DNA of 64,000 nt from Palsa-1392 sp036493915. Lineage in GTDB: Bacteria; Verrucomicrobiota; Verrucomicrobiia; Chthoniobacterales; UBA10450. The stretch is from assembly GCA_036493915.1 (NCBI GenBank), contig DASXPA010000247.1:1-64000 (forward strand), written 5' to 3'. Positions 9,074 to 17,747 of this stretch are shown here, piece by piece (position 1 is the first letter of the stretch; the number at the start of each line of letters is the position of its first letter). A program made the translations under genes and the position numbers. The notes beneath the pieces are model-generated. The model saw nothing but the letters and a program-made list of their open reading frames with translations, ran no database searches and was not told the DNA's origin.

Positions 9074-9645
9074 GGTCTTTGGTTGAGAGCGCCCTGTTCG
9101 TTAGGCGGGAGGTCGCTCGCCTTCGCGCTCCGACTCAGCTGCAGCGCGCGGATGTAGGCGGCGATGGCCCAGCGATCGTTCGGCTCGACTCGCGCCGCGT
9201 AGGAATACATCACGCCGTAGCCGTTTGTAATGACATCGTAAAAGTGACCGATCGGCGCATTACGCAACCGCTCGCTGTGATAAGTCGGCGGCGACGGAAA
9301 CCCCCGCTTCACCACCTCGCCGTTTCCATCCCCGGCGAGGCCGTGGCACACGGCGCAATAAATATTGAATCGCTCCTGTCCCCGCTGGAGTAATTCGGGT
9401 GTCAGCTTTATCGGCGCCGGTAGCTGCGCGACGAGCACACCATTCGCGAGTCCGGTGTAATACGCTCCGTTTTCCCGCGGCTGGTGGTACTCGATCGTGT
9501 GAGGCGGAAGCGGGCGCGCACTCGTCCCATCCTGGAAAAAGTCGTTCTGCGAGTAAGGCTTTGTTCTCGGCTGGTTGTACATGTCCTGCCGGCAGGCGCC
9601 GCAGGCGAGCGCGAGCAAAAAGCAGCCGCAAAGCGCGAGTCTCAC
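9070..9645 (-). CDS. actE: Alternative complex III monohaem cytochrome c subunit ActE
   Basis: 191 residues. It has a lipoprotein-type signal (LALCGCFLLALACGACRQD), then MYNQPRTKPYSQNDFF, a sequence typical of ActE. A single class I cytochrome c domain has haem motif CAVCHG and distal Met in GYGVMYSYAARV. It probably carries electrons from the iron-sulfur/haem subunits to the caa3 oxidase. A TCGTTAGGC motif (9098-9106) encodes part of PPNEQG near the C-terminus. Overlaps its neighbours by 4 nt. Confidence 0.9.
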   Translation of the reverse strand: MRLALCGCFLLALACGACRQDMYNQPRTKPYSQNDFFQDGTSARPLPPHTIEYHQPRENGAYYTGLANGVLVAQLPAPIKLTPELLQRGQERFNIYCAVCHGLAGDGNGEVVKRGFPSPPTYHSERLRNAPIGHFYDVITNGYGVMYSYAARVEPNDRWAIAAYIRALQLSRSAKASDLPPNEQGALNQRP

Positions 9646-10175
9646 TTCGCCACCTCCTTCACCATAAGCGGGCGAAGACCCTCCAGGAACGCGCGCGTCC
9701 GCGCCTTGTCGTATCGCGGGTCAACGGTCTCGATACAAAGAAAGAAACGGTCCTGCGAAGCGCGCTCAAATTCCGGCAGGTTAAACATTGGGTGGTAGGG
9801 TTTAGGCAGACCGCTCAAGCCTAATGAAAAAAAGAACGCCGTGAGGGAGGCGCCCAGCACGGTCAACTCGAAGGTGATAGGAATAAATGAAGGCCAGCTA
9901 TGAAGTGGACGTCCACCCACGTTCAAAGGATAACTGATAACGTTGGCAAACCATTCCATGAAATAAGCACTGCACCCTCCCAGGATGCCTCCGAGGAGGA
10001 CAAGGAGCGGCATCCGGTTGCTCTTCCCCAGCGCCTTGGCAAGGCCTTCGATCGGGAAAGGCGTGTAGCCATCCATCTGTCGATAACCCTCTCCGTACGC
10101 CTCCTCCGCAGCGTGCATCAACTCCTCAGCGGTTTCGAACTCGGCGGCCAGGCCATATACCCAATTCTCGCTCAT
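9642..10175 (-). CDS. actD: Alternative complex III subunit ActD (DUF3341)
   Basis: 177 residues with two membrane helices (about residues 55-75 and 100-125) and soluble ends. The N-terminal EELMHAAEEAYGEGYRQMDG and YTPFPIEGL match the DUF3341 family, which is ActD. It is a structural membrane subunit next to ActC. 4-nt overlaps with actC and actE indicate tight translational coupling. Confidence 0.9.
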   Translation of the reverse strand: MSENWVYGLAAEFETAEELMHAAEEAYGEGYRQMDGYTPFPIEGLAKALGKSNRMPLLVLLGGILGGCSAYFMEWFANVISYPLNVGGRPLHSWPSFIPITFELTVLGASLTAFFFSLGLSGLPKPYHPMFNLPEFERASQDRFFLCIETVDPRYDKARTRAFLEGLRPLMVKEVAK

Positions 10176-11575
10176 AGGGCGTTCGCCTTTTGCGGCTCAG
10201 CGACGAGCTCGCGCGTCTCGGAGATCGAAATCATGGGTAGGAAGCGGACAAAGAGAAAGAGCAAAGTGAGAAAGAGTCCCACGCTGCCGAAGAGCACGGC
10301 CCAATCAGAAATCGTCGGATAAAACATGCCCCACGCGGAAGGCATGAAATCACGGTGCAGACTGGTGATGACGATGACAAAGCGTTCCACCCACATCCCG
10401 ACATTGATGAACAGGGCGACGATAAAGAGCGTTAGAGGGTTGCGCCGGATGCGGGCCGACCAAAGCGCTTGGGGAACTATTACATTGCAAACCATGAGTC
10501 CCCAGAAGACCCAGCCGTAAGGTCCAAAGGCCCGATTCTGCATCATGTAAGCCTCAAAAATGTCACCGCTGTACCAGGACATATACGCCTCGATGATGTA
10601 GCCATAGGTCACCATCAACCCAGTGACGAGCATGACATTCGCCATGTTATTGAGATAACGCTCGGTAATAACGTTTTCTAGGTGATAAAGCTTGCGCACC
10701 GGAATAACGATATTGAGCACCATGGCAAAACCGGAGTAGATCGCGCCCGCGACAAAGTAAGGCGCGAAAATCGTTGAATGCCAGCCTGGGACGATCGCGA
10801 CGGCGAAGTCGAAGCTGACTACACTGTGCACGGAAAGAACAAGCGGTGTCGCAAGCCCCGCGAGGAGGAGATATGCGATCTGCTGTCGCTGCCAATGCCC
10901 AGCGGAATTCCGCCAGCCCAATGCCAGAACGCCATAGAATTTCTTTTGCCAGAGCTTCTTCGCCCGATCTCGCAGAGTTGCGACATCTGGCACCAGTCCA
11001 AGGTACCAAAATAGAAGTGAGACGATGAAATAGGTACCGACCGCGAAGACATCCCAGACAAGCGGACTGCGAAATTGCGGCCAGAGTCCCATCGTGTCCG
11101 GATAAGGGAAGAGGTAATAAAAAAGCCACGGCCGCCCGAGATGGATCAGTGGCATCAATCCAGCACAAGCCACGGCAAAAAGGGTCATCGCTTCGGCGAA
11201 GCGGTTAATCGCCGTCCGCCAGTGTTGGAACATCAGGAGCAAGATGGCGGAAATAAACGTTCCCGCGTGACCTATTCCGACCCACCAAACGAAGTTCACG
11301 ATCGCGAAGCCCCAGGCCACAGGAATGTTAATTCCAAAGACCCCGACACCACGAATAAGAAGCCAGGAGAGCGCAAAGAAAAATACCATGAGCAGGCCGA
11401 AAGCGATGACAAAGCCAATCCACCAGGTCGCCGGTTGCTTATTTCGCAAAACGATCGAGCCGATCGTTTCGTTGACGGTTTCGTAGCTTTGGTTCGGGGC
11501 GAGCAGGTTTGAGGGATACCCAAGCTTCGACATCCGGGTGTTCTCCCGTTCCTTCGGCGGGATGGTTACTTTCAT
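10172..11575 (-). CDS. actC: Alternative complex III NrfD-like subunit ActC
   Basis: 467 residues with about ten helices. This is the larger NrfD/PsrC-type subunit, thought to form the quinol site beneath ActB. Recognisable segments are WWVGIGHAGTFISAIL, HLGRPWLFYYLFPYPD and MWVERFVIVITSLHRDF. The first ATG gives MKVTIPPKERENTRMSKLG; an alternative ATG 14 codons later (MSKLGYPS) is possible. A 105-bp palindromic repeat separates it from actB, the only wide gap in the operon. Confidence 0.93.
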   Translation of the reverse strand: MKVTIPPKERENTRMSKLGYPSNLLAPNQSYETVNETIGSIVLRNKQPATWWIGFVIAFGLLMVFFFALSWLLIRGVGVFGINIPVAWGFAIVNFVWWVGIGHAGTFISAILLLMFQHWRTAINRFAEAMTLFAVACAGLMPLIHLGRPWLFYYLFPYPDTMGLWPQFRSPLVWDVFAVGTYFIVSLLFWYLGLVPDVATLRDRAKKLWQKKFYGVLALGWRNSAGHWQRQQIAYLLLAGLATPLVLSVHSVVSFDFAVAIVPGWHSTIFAPYFVAGAIYSGFAMVLNIVIPVRKLYHLENVITERYLNNMANVMLVTGLMVTYGYIIEAYMSWYSGDIFEAYMMQNRAFGPYGWVFWGLMVCNVIVPQALWSARIRRNPLTLFIVALFINVGMWVERFVIVITSLHRDFMPSAWGMFYPTISDWAVLFGSVGLFLTLLFLFVRFLPMISISETRELVAEPQKANAL

Positions 11576-11604
11576 TCTCCGCTCCTTCCTAACGTCGAGC
11601 CCGT

Positions 11605-11709
11605 TGTCATCCTGAGCGGAGCGAAGGATCTCACATGGAACCTATCGGGGTCTTCGCGATCGGATACGCGGGGTGCGATGCGAGGTCCTTCGCTCCGCTT
11701 AGGATGACA
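11605..11709. repeat. 105-bp inverted-repeat element (TGTCATCC type) inside the act operon
   Basis: Terminal inverted repeats of about 27 nt: TGTCATCCTGAGCGGAGCGA at 11605 and its near-exact reverse complement ending at 11709 (AGGATGACA). A second copy of the family is at 62747-62853. It lies between actB and actC, where it could fold in the mRNA and tune the ratio of the upstream to downstream subunits. No coding capacity; probably a non-autonomous repeat. Confidence 0.8.
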
Positions 11710-11723
11710 GGCGTTTGTTACCT

Positions 11724-14700
11724 TCACGACGCTAATTGCGAGTTGGGGTTGCGCAGCTTGGCGGCATAGCTGGTGCGCGGACGGGTGTTTAGCTCGGCAA
11801 GCATGCCATAGTCGAGCGGCTGTCTTTTTAAGCGCGAGACCCGGCTTTTGGGATCATGGATGTCGCCGAAAGTGATCGCCTCCGCCGGACAGACCTGGGC
11901 GCAGGCGGGTGTGATTTCGCCATCCCGAATTTTGCGATTCTCCAGCTGCGCGGTGATGCGCGCCGCATTGATCCGCTGCAAACAATAGGTGCACTTTTCC
12001 ATCACGCCGCGACAGCGCACAGTGACGTCGGGGTTTTTCACCAGCTTCTCGCTAGGCGCGTAATCGCCGTTGTATTCGAGGAAATTAAAGCGCCTGACTT
12101 TGTAGGGACAGTTATTCGAGCAGTAACGCGTGCCGACACAACGGTTATAGATTTGCAGGTTAAGACCTTCATCGTCGTGTACCGTCGCTGCCACCGGACA
12201 AACCAGTTCACAGGGTGCCTGCTCGCAATGCATGCACGGGACTGGTTGATGATGAAACTCCGGATTGTCAGGCGCGCCGGCGTGATAGGTGTCGACCCGA
12301 ATCCAGTGCATCTCGCGTCCAGAGATGACTTGTAACTTACCGACAACTGGAATGTTGTTTTCTGCCTGACAGGCAATGGTGCAAGCGTTGCAGCCGATGC
12401 AAGTGTTGAGATCGACCACCATCGCCCAGGCGTAGCCATGGTTTTTGAATTCGTCCGGGTTGTAGAGCGTTTCGTCCTCTTTCGGAACTTTCTCCATCTC
12501 CTCGGCGAAACGCGGTCGCCTAACGAACTCGGCAAGCGTGCCCGAGCGATACATGTCGCGCCCTTCGATCGTAAAATGGTTTTGGGTAGTGGCGAACTGC
12601 TCCTGGTGAGGCAGCTTGCGAATCGTTAGGCCAGTGTCTTGCCAAAGCGCGTCGGAAGTGCGCAGGGCGTAAGCGTTATAACCTTTGTTCGTCCCGACGC
12701 GGCCGGCCTGTTGGCGGCCGTAGCCAAGATGCAAAGTGACCGTATTCTCCGCCTGGCCGGGCATGATCCAGATTGGCGCGCCGAGTTTCCGGCCGCGGTA
12801 AGTGAGTTCGATATAGTTGCCGTTCTTGAGATGTTCGCGCTGGGCGAGTGCCGGACTAACAAGTGCGGCATTATCCCAGGTGATTTTGGAAAAAGGTTTA
12901 GGCAACTCCTGGAGCCAGCTGTTGTTCAGATAGCAGCCGTCAAGCATGCTGGGATCGGGACGGAAGACGATTTCCAGCCCAGTCGCGGGTGCGGGTTGTG
13001 AGACAGCGGGAGTCGGCGAAGCGGCGGCTCCCGACGGTGGAGCGCCGGCCGAGCCGGGCACAACGCCATCGCTTAAGACTTTGCGCCACTGTTTCTCGAA
13101 ATCGCCGCTCTGGTTTCCCTGCTGCCACTGGGCGCGGACGATTTCGTAGTCGCTCCGAACGGGTTGTTGGACAAATGCCTGCAGCAACTGGTGCGTGGAA
13201 ACGCCTTCGTAGAGCGGTTCGACAAGCGGCTGGACGATGGCGGCGGTGCCGTCATAGGCGCGGTTATCGCTCCAGCTCTCGAGAAAATGCGTGGCGGGAA
13301 TCTGCCAATGACAAAGCTGGGAGGTTTCGTTGGCGTAAAGGCTGTGGTGCACGCGCAGTTTCACCTTTTGCAGCGCGCCGGCAAAATCGAGATCGACCGG
13401 CGCATCGTAAACGGGATCTCCGCCGATGATGACGAGCAGCTCGACTGCGCCGCTGCGCATTTCGGTAATCAGTTCTCGCAACGAATCGTTCTGATTCACC
13501 GGATGGGCGACGGCGGAGGCGCGCGGGGTGACGGTGACGCCGATATTGCCTAACGACGCGTTGATCTCCGCGACGAGCGCCTGGACTTCAGGCGGTTGAG
13601 TTTCGCCGGCGATGACGATGCTCGCTCCGCGATTCGCGCGCAGGTCCTGAGCCGCGGCCCAGACCCATTCGTTCGCGGAGACGGGAACGTTGGCGCTGGC
13701 GCCGCCGGTTCCAACCAAGGCTGCAAGGGCCTGTGTAAGTTGCCGTATCTCGTGCCCGGCAATCGGCAGCCGGTGATCGGCATTGGAACCGGTGATCGTC
13801 GGCGTCGGCTCGGCCGCGTAGAAGCGGCTCATGCTCGCGCCGGCAGGTTGTCCCACCCGCCGTGCGGCCGCGAGATCGCGCGTGTGGCTCAGCGCCGCCG
13901 GATGCATGTAGAGGAAATCCGAGTCGAGCGCGACGATGATTCTTGCCTTCGAAAAATCGTAGAGGTTTTCGGTGCCGCCGGTGCGAACTGCATCGCGCGT
14001 AAGCGGCTCCCATTGGTGCCAATTAGCGCGCGGAAATTTTTTTCCGAAGGCCTGAATCTGTGCGGCGAGCGTCGGCGAGGTGACGGTCTGGGTGAGAAGG
14101 CGAATGCCCGCGCCATTGTTAGGCGATTGCGCGGCGAGGGCGACATTGAGCTCGTCGAGAAAGTTGCCCCAAGTTGCACCGGCGGTCCCGCCGGTGAGAG
14201 CTTTGGAGCGATCAGGATCGTAGAGGTCGAGGACGTCGGCCTGCGCCCAAATGGTGGTGGCGCCGAGACTGGCAGGATGTTCGGGGTTGCCCTCGATCTT
14301 AGTCGGACGGCCCTCGTTGCTCGTGACGATGATGCCCTGGCCGTAGCCGCCGAAGGTGGTGGCGCTGGCGAAATAGAGAGGCTTGCCTGGGACTAGCTCC
14401 TCGGGCCGGTTCACGTAAGGGACGATTTTTTCGATGCTCTGTTTGGTGCAGGCGCCGAGGCCGGCGAGGGCAAGCGACGCACCCATGAGCCGGAGGAAAT
14501 CGCGCCGATGCAACGCGTCGTGCCATTCGGAGGCACCCCGCGGGAACTCGCGATGGAGCCAGGCCTCGAACTCGGGCGTTTGCGCGAGTTCGTCGAGGCT
14601 GCGCCAGTATTTGGGAGAGGTTTCTTCCATCCTGGAGGGCGGAGCTCCTGCGACGCCGAGAGTGCCTGGATTTGCGGAGCTCATCCCTCCAGGAATGGCG

Positions 14701-14753
14701 TCGGGTGACGGATCAGACGCCTTCTGATGCGACTGATGAGCGGGAGTGTTCAT
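11724..14753 (-). CDS. actB: Alternative complex III molybdopterin-oxidoreductase-like/Fe-S subunit ActB
   Basis: 1009 residues. After a low-complexity start comes a Tat-like export signal HRRDFLRLMGASLALAGLGA with a cysteine that may be lipidated. A large domain related to molybdopterin oxidoreductases (about residues 130-740) follows; in ActB this lacks the cofactor. The C-terminal ferredoxin-like domain has four cysteine clusters: CIGCNACTIAC, CMHCEQAPCELVCP, CVGTRYCSNNCPYK and CTYC...CAQVCP. Together these hold four Fe-S centres that take electrons from quinol to the haems. Overlaps actA by 4 nt. Four exact or near GCCTAACGA motifs lie in the gene. Confidence 0.94.
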   Translation of the reverse strand: MNTPAHQSHQKASDPSPDAIPGGMSSANPGTLGVAGAPPSRMEETSPKYWRSLDELAQTPEFEAWLHREFPRGASEWHDALHRRDFLRLMGASLALAGLGACTKQSIEKIVPYVNRPEELVPGKPLYFASATTFGGYGQGIIVTSNEGRPTKIEGNPEHPASLGATTIWAQADVLDLYDPDRSKALTGGTAGATWGNFLDELNVALAAQSPNNGAGIRLLTQTVTSPTLAAQIQAFGKKFPRANWHQWEPLTRDAVRTGGTENLYDFSKARIIVALDSDFLYMHPAALSHTRDLAAARRVGQPAGASMSRFYAAEPTPTITGSNADHRLPIAGHEIRQLTQALAALVGTGGASANVPVSANEWVWAAAQDLRANRGASIVIAGETQPPEVQALVAEINASLGNIGVTVTPRASAVAHPVNQNDSLRELITEMRSGAVELLVIIGGDPVYDAPVDLDFAGALQKVKLRVHHSLYANETSQLCHWQIPATHFLESWSDNRAYDGTAAIVQPLVEPLYEGVSTHQLLQAFVQQPVRSDYEIVRAQWQQGNQSGDFEKQWRKVLSDGVVPGSAGAPPSGAAASPTPAVSQPAPATGLEIVFRPDPSMLDGCYLNNSWLQELPKPFSKITWDNAALVSPALAQREHLKNGNYIELTYRGRKLGAPIWIMPGQAENTVTLHLGYGRQQAGRVGTNKGYNAYALRTSDALWQDTGLTIRKLPHQEQFATTQNHFTIEGRDMYRSGTLAEFVRRPRFAEEMEKVPKEDETLYNPDEFKNHGYAWAMVVDLNTCIGCNACTIACQAENNIPVVGKLQVISGREMHWIRVDTYHAGAPDNPEFHHQPVPCMHCEQAPCELVCPVAATVHDDEGLNLQIYNRCVGTRYCSNNCPYKVRRFNFLEYNGDYAPSEKLVKNPDVTVRCRGVMEKCTYCLQRINAARITAQLENRKIRDGEITPACAQVCPAEAITFGDIHDPKSRVSRLKRQPLDYGMLAELNTRPRTSYAAKLRNPNSQLAS

Positions 14754-15409
14754 CGGTGGCAGACGGAGCAGTTCGTTAGGCGACCGGTCGTGTCGATGCC
14801 GTATTGCCTAACGAGCCGGGCACCCTGTTCCTCCTGATCGGGCGGCGGTTTCCAGTGCAGATCGTAAATTTTGTCGCGCGGGCGGACGTAATTTTGCGGA
14901 GCGCGATGGCACTCGAGACACCATTTCATGTAGAGGGTCTGCGTCCGCCAAGTGAGCGGCATCCGGTCCAGTTGCCCGTGGCAGGTGGAACAGCCGACGC
15001 CTTTGGCGATGTGGATGCTGTGATTGAAAAAGACGAAGTCGGGCAGGTCGTTGACCCGGTTCCACCGCAACGGCTGGTTGGTCGTTAGGCTGGCGCGCAC
15101 GGGCTGGAGGACGGGGGCTTCGGTCCAGATTTGGGAATGGCAGGTCATACAAACCTCGGTGCTGGGGATGCCGGCGAAGCTCGATTTCTCGACCGAGGTG
15201 TGGCAGTAACGGCAATCGATGCCGTCATCGCCGACGTGGTGTTTGTGACTGAAGGGCACCGGCTGATTGAGCGGGACGTCGACGTAGGTCGTGTAAGGCG
15301 ACCAGAAAAGCGCGTAGGTGAGCCAGATCGCGCCGCCCAGCGCAACCACGACGACCACGATCGTGACCTTGGCATGGACATTTGCCTTGCGCGGAAAGAT
15401 CTGAGCCAT
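14750..15409 (-). CDS. actA: Alternative complex III pentahaem cytochrome c subunit ActA
   Basis: 219 residues. One N-terminal membrane anchor (VTIVVVVVALGGAIWLTYAL) is followed by five CxxCH haem-binding motifs: CRYCH, CMTCH, CSTCH, CLECH and the terminal CSVCH. This is the usual count for ActA. It is periplasmic and probably links ActB iron-sulfur centres to ActE or the oxidase. First gene of the core respiratory operon; a SpoIIAA-like gene ends only 14 nt upstream on the same strand. Two motif copies (14773, 14806) sit at its 3' end and another at 15083. Confidence 0.93.
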   Translation of the reverse strand: MAQIFPRKANVHAKVTIVVVVVALGGAIWLTYALFWSPYTTYVDVPLNQPVPFSHKHHVGDDGIDCRYCHTSVEKSSFAGIPSTEVCMTCHSQIWTEAPVLQPVRASLTTNQPLRWNRVNDLPDFVFFNHSIHIAKGVGCSTCHGQLDRMPLTWRTQTLYMKWCLECHRAPQNYVRPRDKIYDLHWKPPPDQEEQGARLVRQYGIDTTGRLTNCSVCHR

Positions 15410-15423
15410 CGACGCGCCTTACC

Positions 15424-15786
15424 CTACGAGCTCGCTCGGACCCACCGTTCTGCCTCCGCGAGATGCGCGCTGTCGAAATACTCCACCTGGGTGTGGATGA
15501 CGAAAATCGATCCGATCTTGGTCAGCCATTCTTGCCAACTCTTCTCCCCCACCATCGCGACGCGGTCCACCTGACGGGCGTGCTTCGTCCCGTAGCACAA
15601 GTCTTTCCAGGCGGCACCCGGTTCCCAGCCATGGAAGTTTTCCATGATGAAAAGCATCCTCATCGAGCCTTGCGCGGCGAGGAGTCGATCCCAGGCGGGA
15701 ATGAGGTCGGCGTAATCCGCAGGGGTCAGTTTCTCACTCACCCGTACCGTGATGAGATTGCCTTCCTTTTGCGTAATTCGATGCAT
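15424..15786 (-). CDS. SpoIIAA-like (STAS-fold) protein
   Basis: 120 residues, no signal peptide. It matches the SpoIIAA-like family (formerly DUF3478) by pattern: VSEKLTPADYADLIP, RMLFIMENFHGWEPGAAWKD and DRVAMVGEKSWQEW, ending FFDS-like (YFDSAHLAEAERWV). The fold is a STAS-type alpha/beta domain. Proteins of this family are small cytoplasmic proteins often linked to stress or membrane association; the function is not established. It is placed 14 nt before actA on the same strand, so it may be co-transcribed with the respiratory genes. Confidence 0.8.
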   Translation of the reverse strand: MHRITQKEGNLITVRVSEKLTPADYADLIPAWDRLLAAQGSMRMLFIMENFHGWEPGAAWKDLCYGTKHARQVDRVAMVGEKSWQEWLTKIGSIFVIHTQVEYFDSAHLAEAERWVRASS

Positions 15787-15857
15787 TCCCCGAGCGACCG
15801 CACGACGAGCGTGCTCTTTTTAATCGCCCAAGACAATACGAGAAGATGTCTCGAATC

Positions 15858-17684
15858 TCAGCGTTTGCGCACGTCGGCCGCGGCGCCCGGTTTCTCGGCG
15901 AGAACGTAGGCGGTATTGACGAGGCCGATGTGGGTGAACGCTTGCGGGAAATTTCCCAACTGCCGCTTCTTCTTCGGATCGTATTCCTCCGAGAGAAGTC
16001 CGAGGTCGTTGCGCAGGGCGAGCAGACGTTCGAAAAGGAGGCGCGCTTCTTTCTTGCGCCCGACGAGATGGAGGCAATCGGCGAGCCAAAAAGAGCAAGG
16101 CAGAAAAACCCCCTCGTCGCCCGGCAGTCCGTCGATCTCCTTTTCGTTAGGCCGATAACGCAAGACGAAGCCGCCTGCCATCAATTCACGCTCCACGGCC
16201 GCGATCGTGTTTTGAACCCGCTTGTCCTCGGGCGGGAGGAAGCCGACCATCGGCAACATGAGGATGCTGGCGTCCATCGCGTCCGACCCGTAGGCCTGAG
16301 TAAACGCTTTCACCTTTTTGTTGTAGCCGCGGGCGCAGACTTCGCGATGGATTTTGTCGCGCAGTTTGCGCCAGCCATCGATATGCTTCTTGGCTGAGTA
16401 ACCGGCTTTTTCGACCAGCTTCACAGCGCGATCGAAAGCCACCCAGGCCATCACTTTGGAATGGGTAAATTGCTGGCGCTTACCGCGCACTTCCCAAATC
16501 CCTTCGTCTGGCTTGTTCCATTTCCCTTCGAGATAATCGAGCAAGGCGACGTGCATTCGCCAATCGGCTTCGCTCGTCTCGATCCCGGCGCGCTGGCCTT
16601 GATACATCGAGTCGATGACTTCGCCGTAAACATCGAGCTGAAATTGCTCGGAGGCGGCATTGCCTTCGCGCACCGGCTTGGAATTCGCGTAGCCGCTTAA
16701 CCAGGGAAGCTGGTGCTCGGTCAAGCGCCGTTCGCCGCGCACGCCATACATGATCTGCAACTGCGCCGCGCTCCCCGCCATCGCCCGCAGGAGCCACTCC
16801 CGCCAGGCCTTGGCCTCCTCCCGGTAGCCGGCGTTGAGCAGAGAGAAGAGGGTAAAAGTCGCGTCGCGCAGCCAGCAGTAGCGGTAATCCCAGTTGCGCA
16901 CTCCGCCGATCGATTCCGGCAGCGAAGTCGTCGCCGCCGCGACGATGCCGCCGGTGGGCGCATAGGTCAGCCCTTTCAAAGTAATGAGCGAGCGCATGAC
17001 CGCGTCGCGCCAGGGCGCCTCGCCATATGAGCAACGCCTCGACCAACTCCGCCAATAGCGTTCGGTCTGTGCGAGCGCGACCTCGGGCTCCACTTCTCGC
17101 GGCGGATCCTCGTGCGAGGGAAACCAGGTGAGGACAAACGGCACGCGGTCGCCTTTCTCCACAGAAAAATCCGCCACCGTCATGAGGTCTTCGCCATGGG
17201 TGGAGATGGGCGTGTGCAGGATGAGGGCATTGGGTCCGGCGACCGCTTCGAGGCCGCCGTGGCGCCGGCGCACCCAGGGAATGATCGACCCGTAATCGAA
17301 GCGGATGATCAACTCCATCCGGATTTTCATTTTGCCTTCAAGGCCTTCGATGATCCGGACGATGTCGGGATTCGTACCGCGCGGCGGCATAAAATCGATG
17401 AAACGAATCGCGCCGGTGGCGGTGTAGACTTCCGTCTCCATGATCAGGGTGTCGCCCCGGTAACGCCGCTCGCGTTTTTTTATTTTGCCTTCCGGAGTGA
17501 AGGTCCAGCAGCCGTTCTTCTTTTTGCCTAACAATGCCGCAAAACACGCGGCGGAATCGAAACGCGGCAGGCAAAGCCAATCGACGCTTCCGTCGCGACT
17601 GACGAGGGCGCAGCTCTGCGTGTCGCTGAGAAATGCGTAGTCCTCGATCGGGACCGTTCTCTTCTCTTTGTGCTGCGCGCTCAT
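15858..17684 (-). CDS. Glycoside hydrolase family 15 (glucoamylase/trehalase-like)
   Basis: 608 residues, a full-length GH15 protein. The N-terminal beta-sandwich region contains PIEDYAFLSDTQSCALVSRD and GSVDWLCLPRFDS. The (alpha/alpha)6 catalytic domain has VRNWDYRYCWLRDATFTL, the E-rich QFTHSKVMAWVAFDRAV, and near the end EEYDP and GNFPQAFTHIGLV, which include the family's catalytic acid and base. No signal peptide, so it is cytoplasmic. It is likely a trehalase or glucoamylase acting on storage or compatible-solute sugars; the precise substrate is not determinable here. Confidence 0.92.
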   Translation of the reverse strand: MSAQHKEKRTVPIEDYAFLSDTQSCALVSRDGSVDWLCLPRFDSAACFAALLGKKKNGCWTFTPEGKIKKRERRYRGDTLIMETEVYTATGAIRFIDFMPPRGTNPDIVRIIEGLEGKMKIRMELIIRFDYGSIIPWVRRRHGGLEAVAGPNALILHTPISTHGEDLMTVADFSVEKGDRVPFVLTWFPSHEDPPREVEPEVALAQTERYWRSWSRRCSYGEAPWRDAVMRSLITLKGLTYAPTGGIVAAATTSLPESIGGVRNWDYRYCWLRDATFTLFSLLNAGYREEAKAWREWLLRAMAGSAAQLQIMYGVRGERRLTEHQLPWLSGYANSKPVREGNAASEQFQLDVYGEVIDSMYQGQRAGIETSEADWRMHVALLDYLEGKWNKPDEGIWEVRGKRQQFTHSKVMAWVAFDRAVKLVEKAGYSAKKHIDGWRKLRDKIHREVCARGYNKKVKAFTQAYGSDAMDASILMLPMVGFLPPEDKRVQNTIAAVERELMAGGFVLRYRPNEKEIDGLPGDEGVFLPCSFWLADCLHLVGRKKEARLLFERLLALRNDLGLLSEEYDPKKKRQLGNFPQAFTHIGLVNTAYVLAEKPGAAADVRKR

Positions 17685-17747
17685 CCTTGGGTTGACCCGA
17701 AAATTTTGAACGGCTCGCGCGGATTTCCCGTCACTAGTTGAGAAGAC

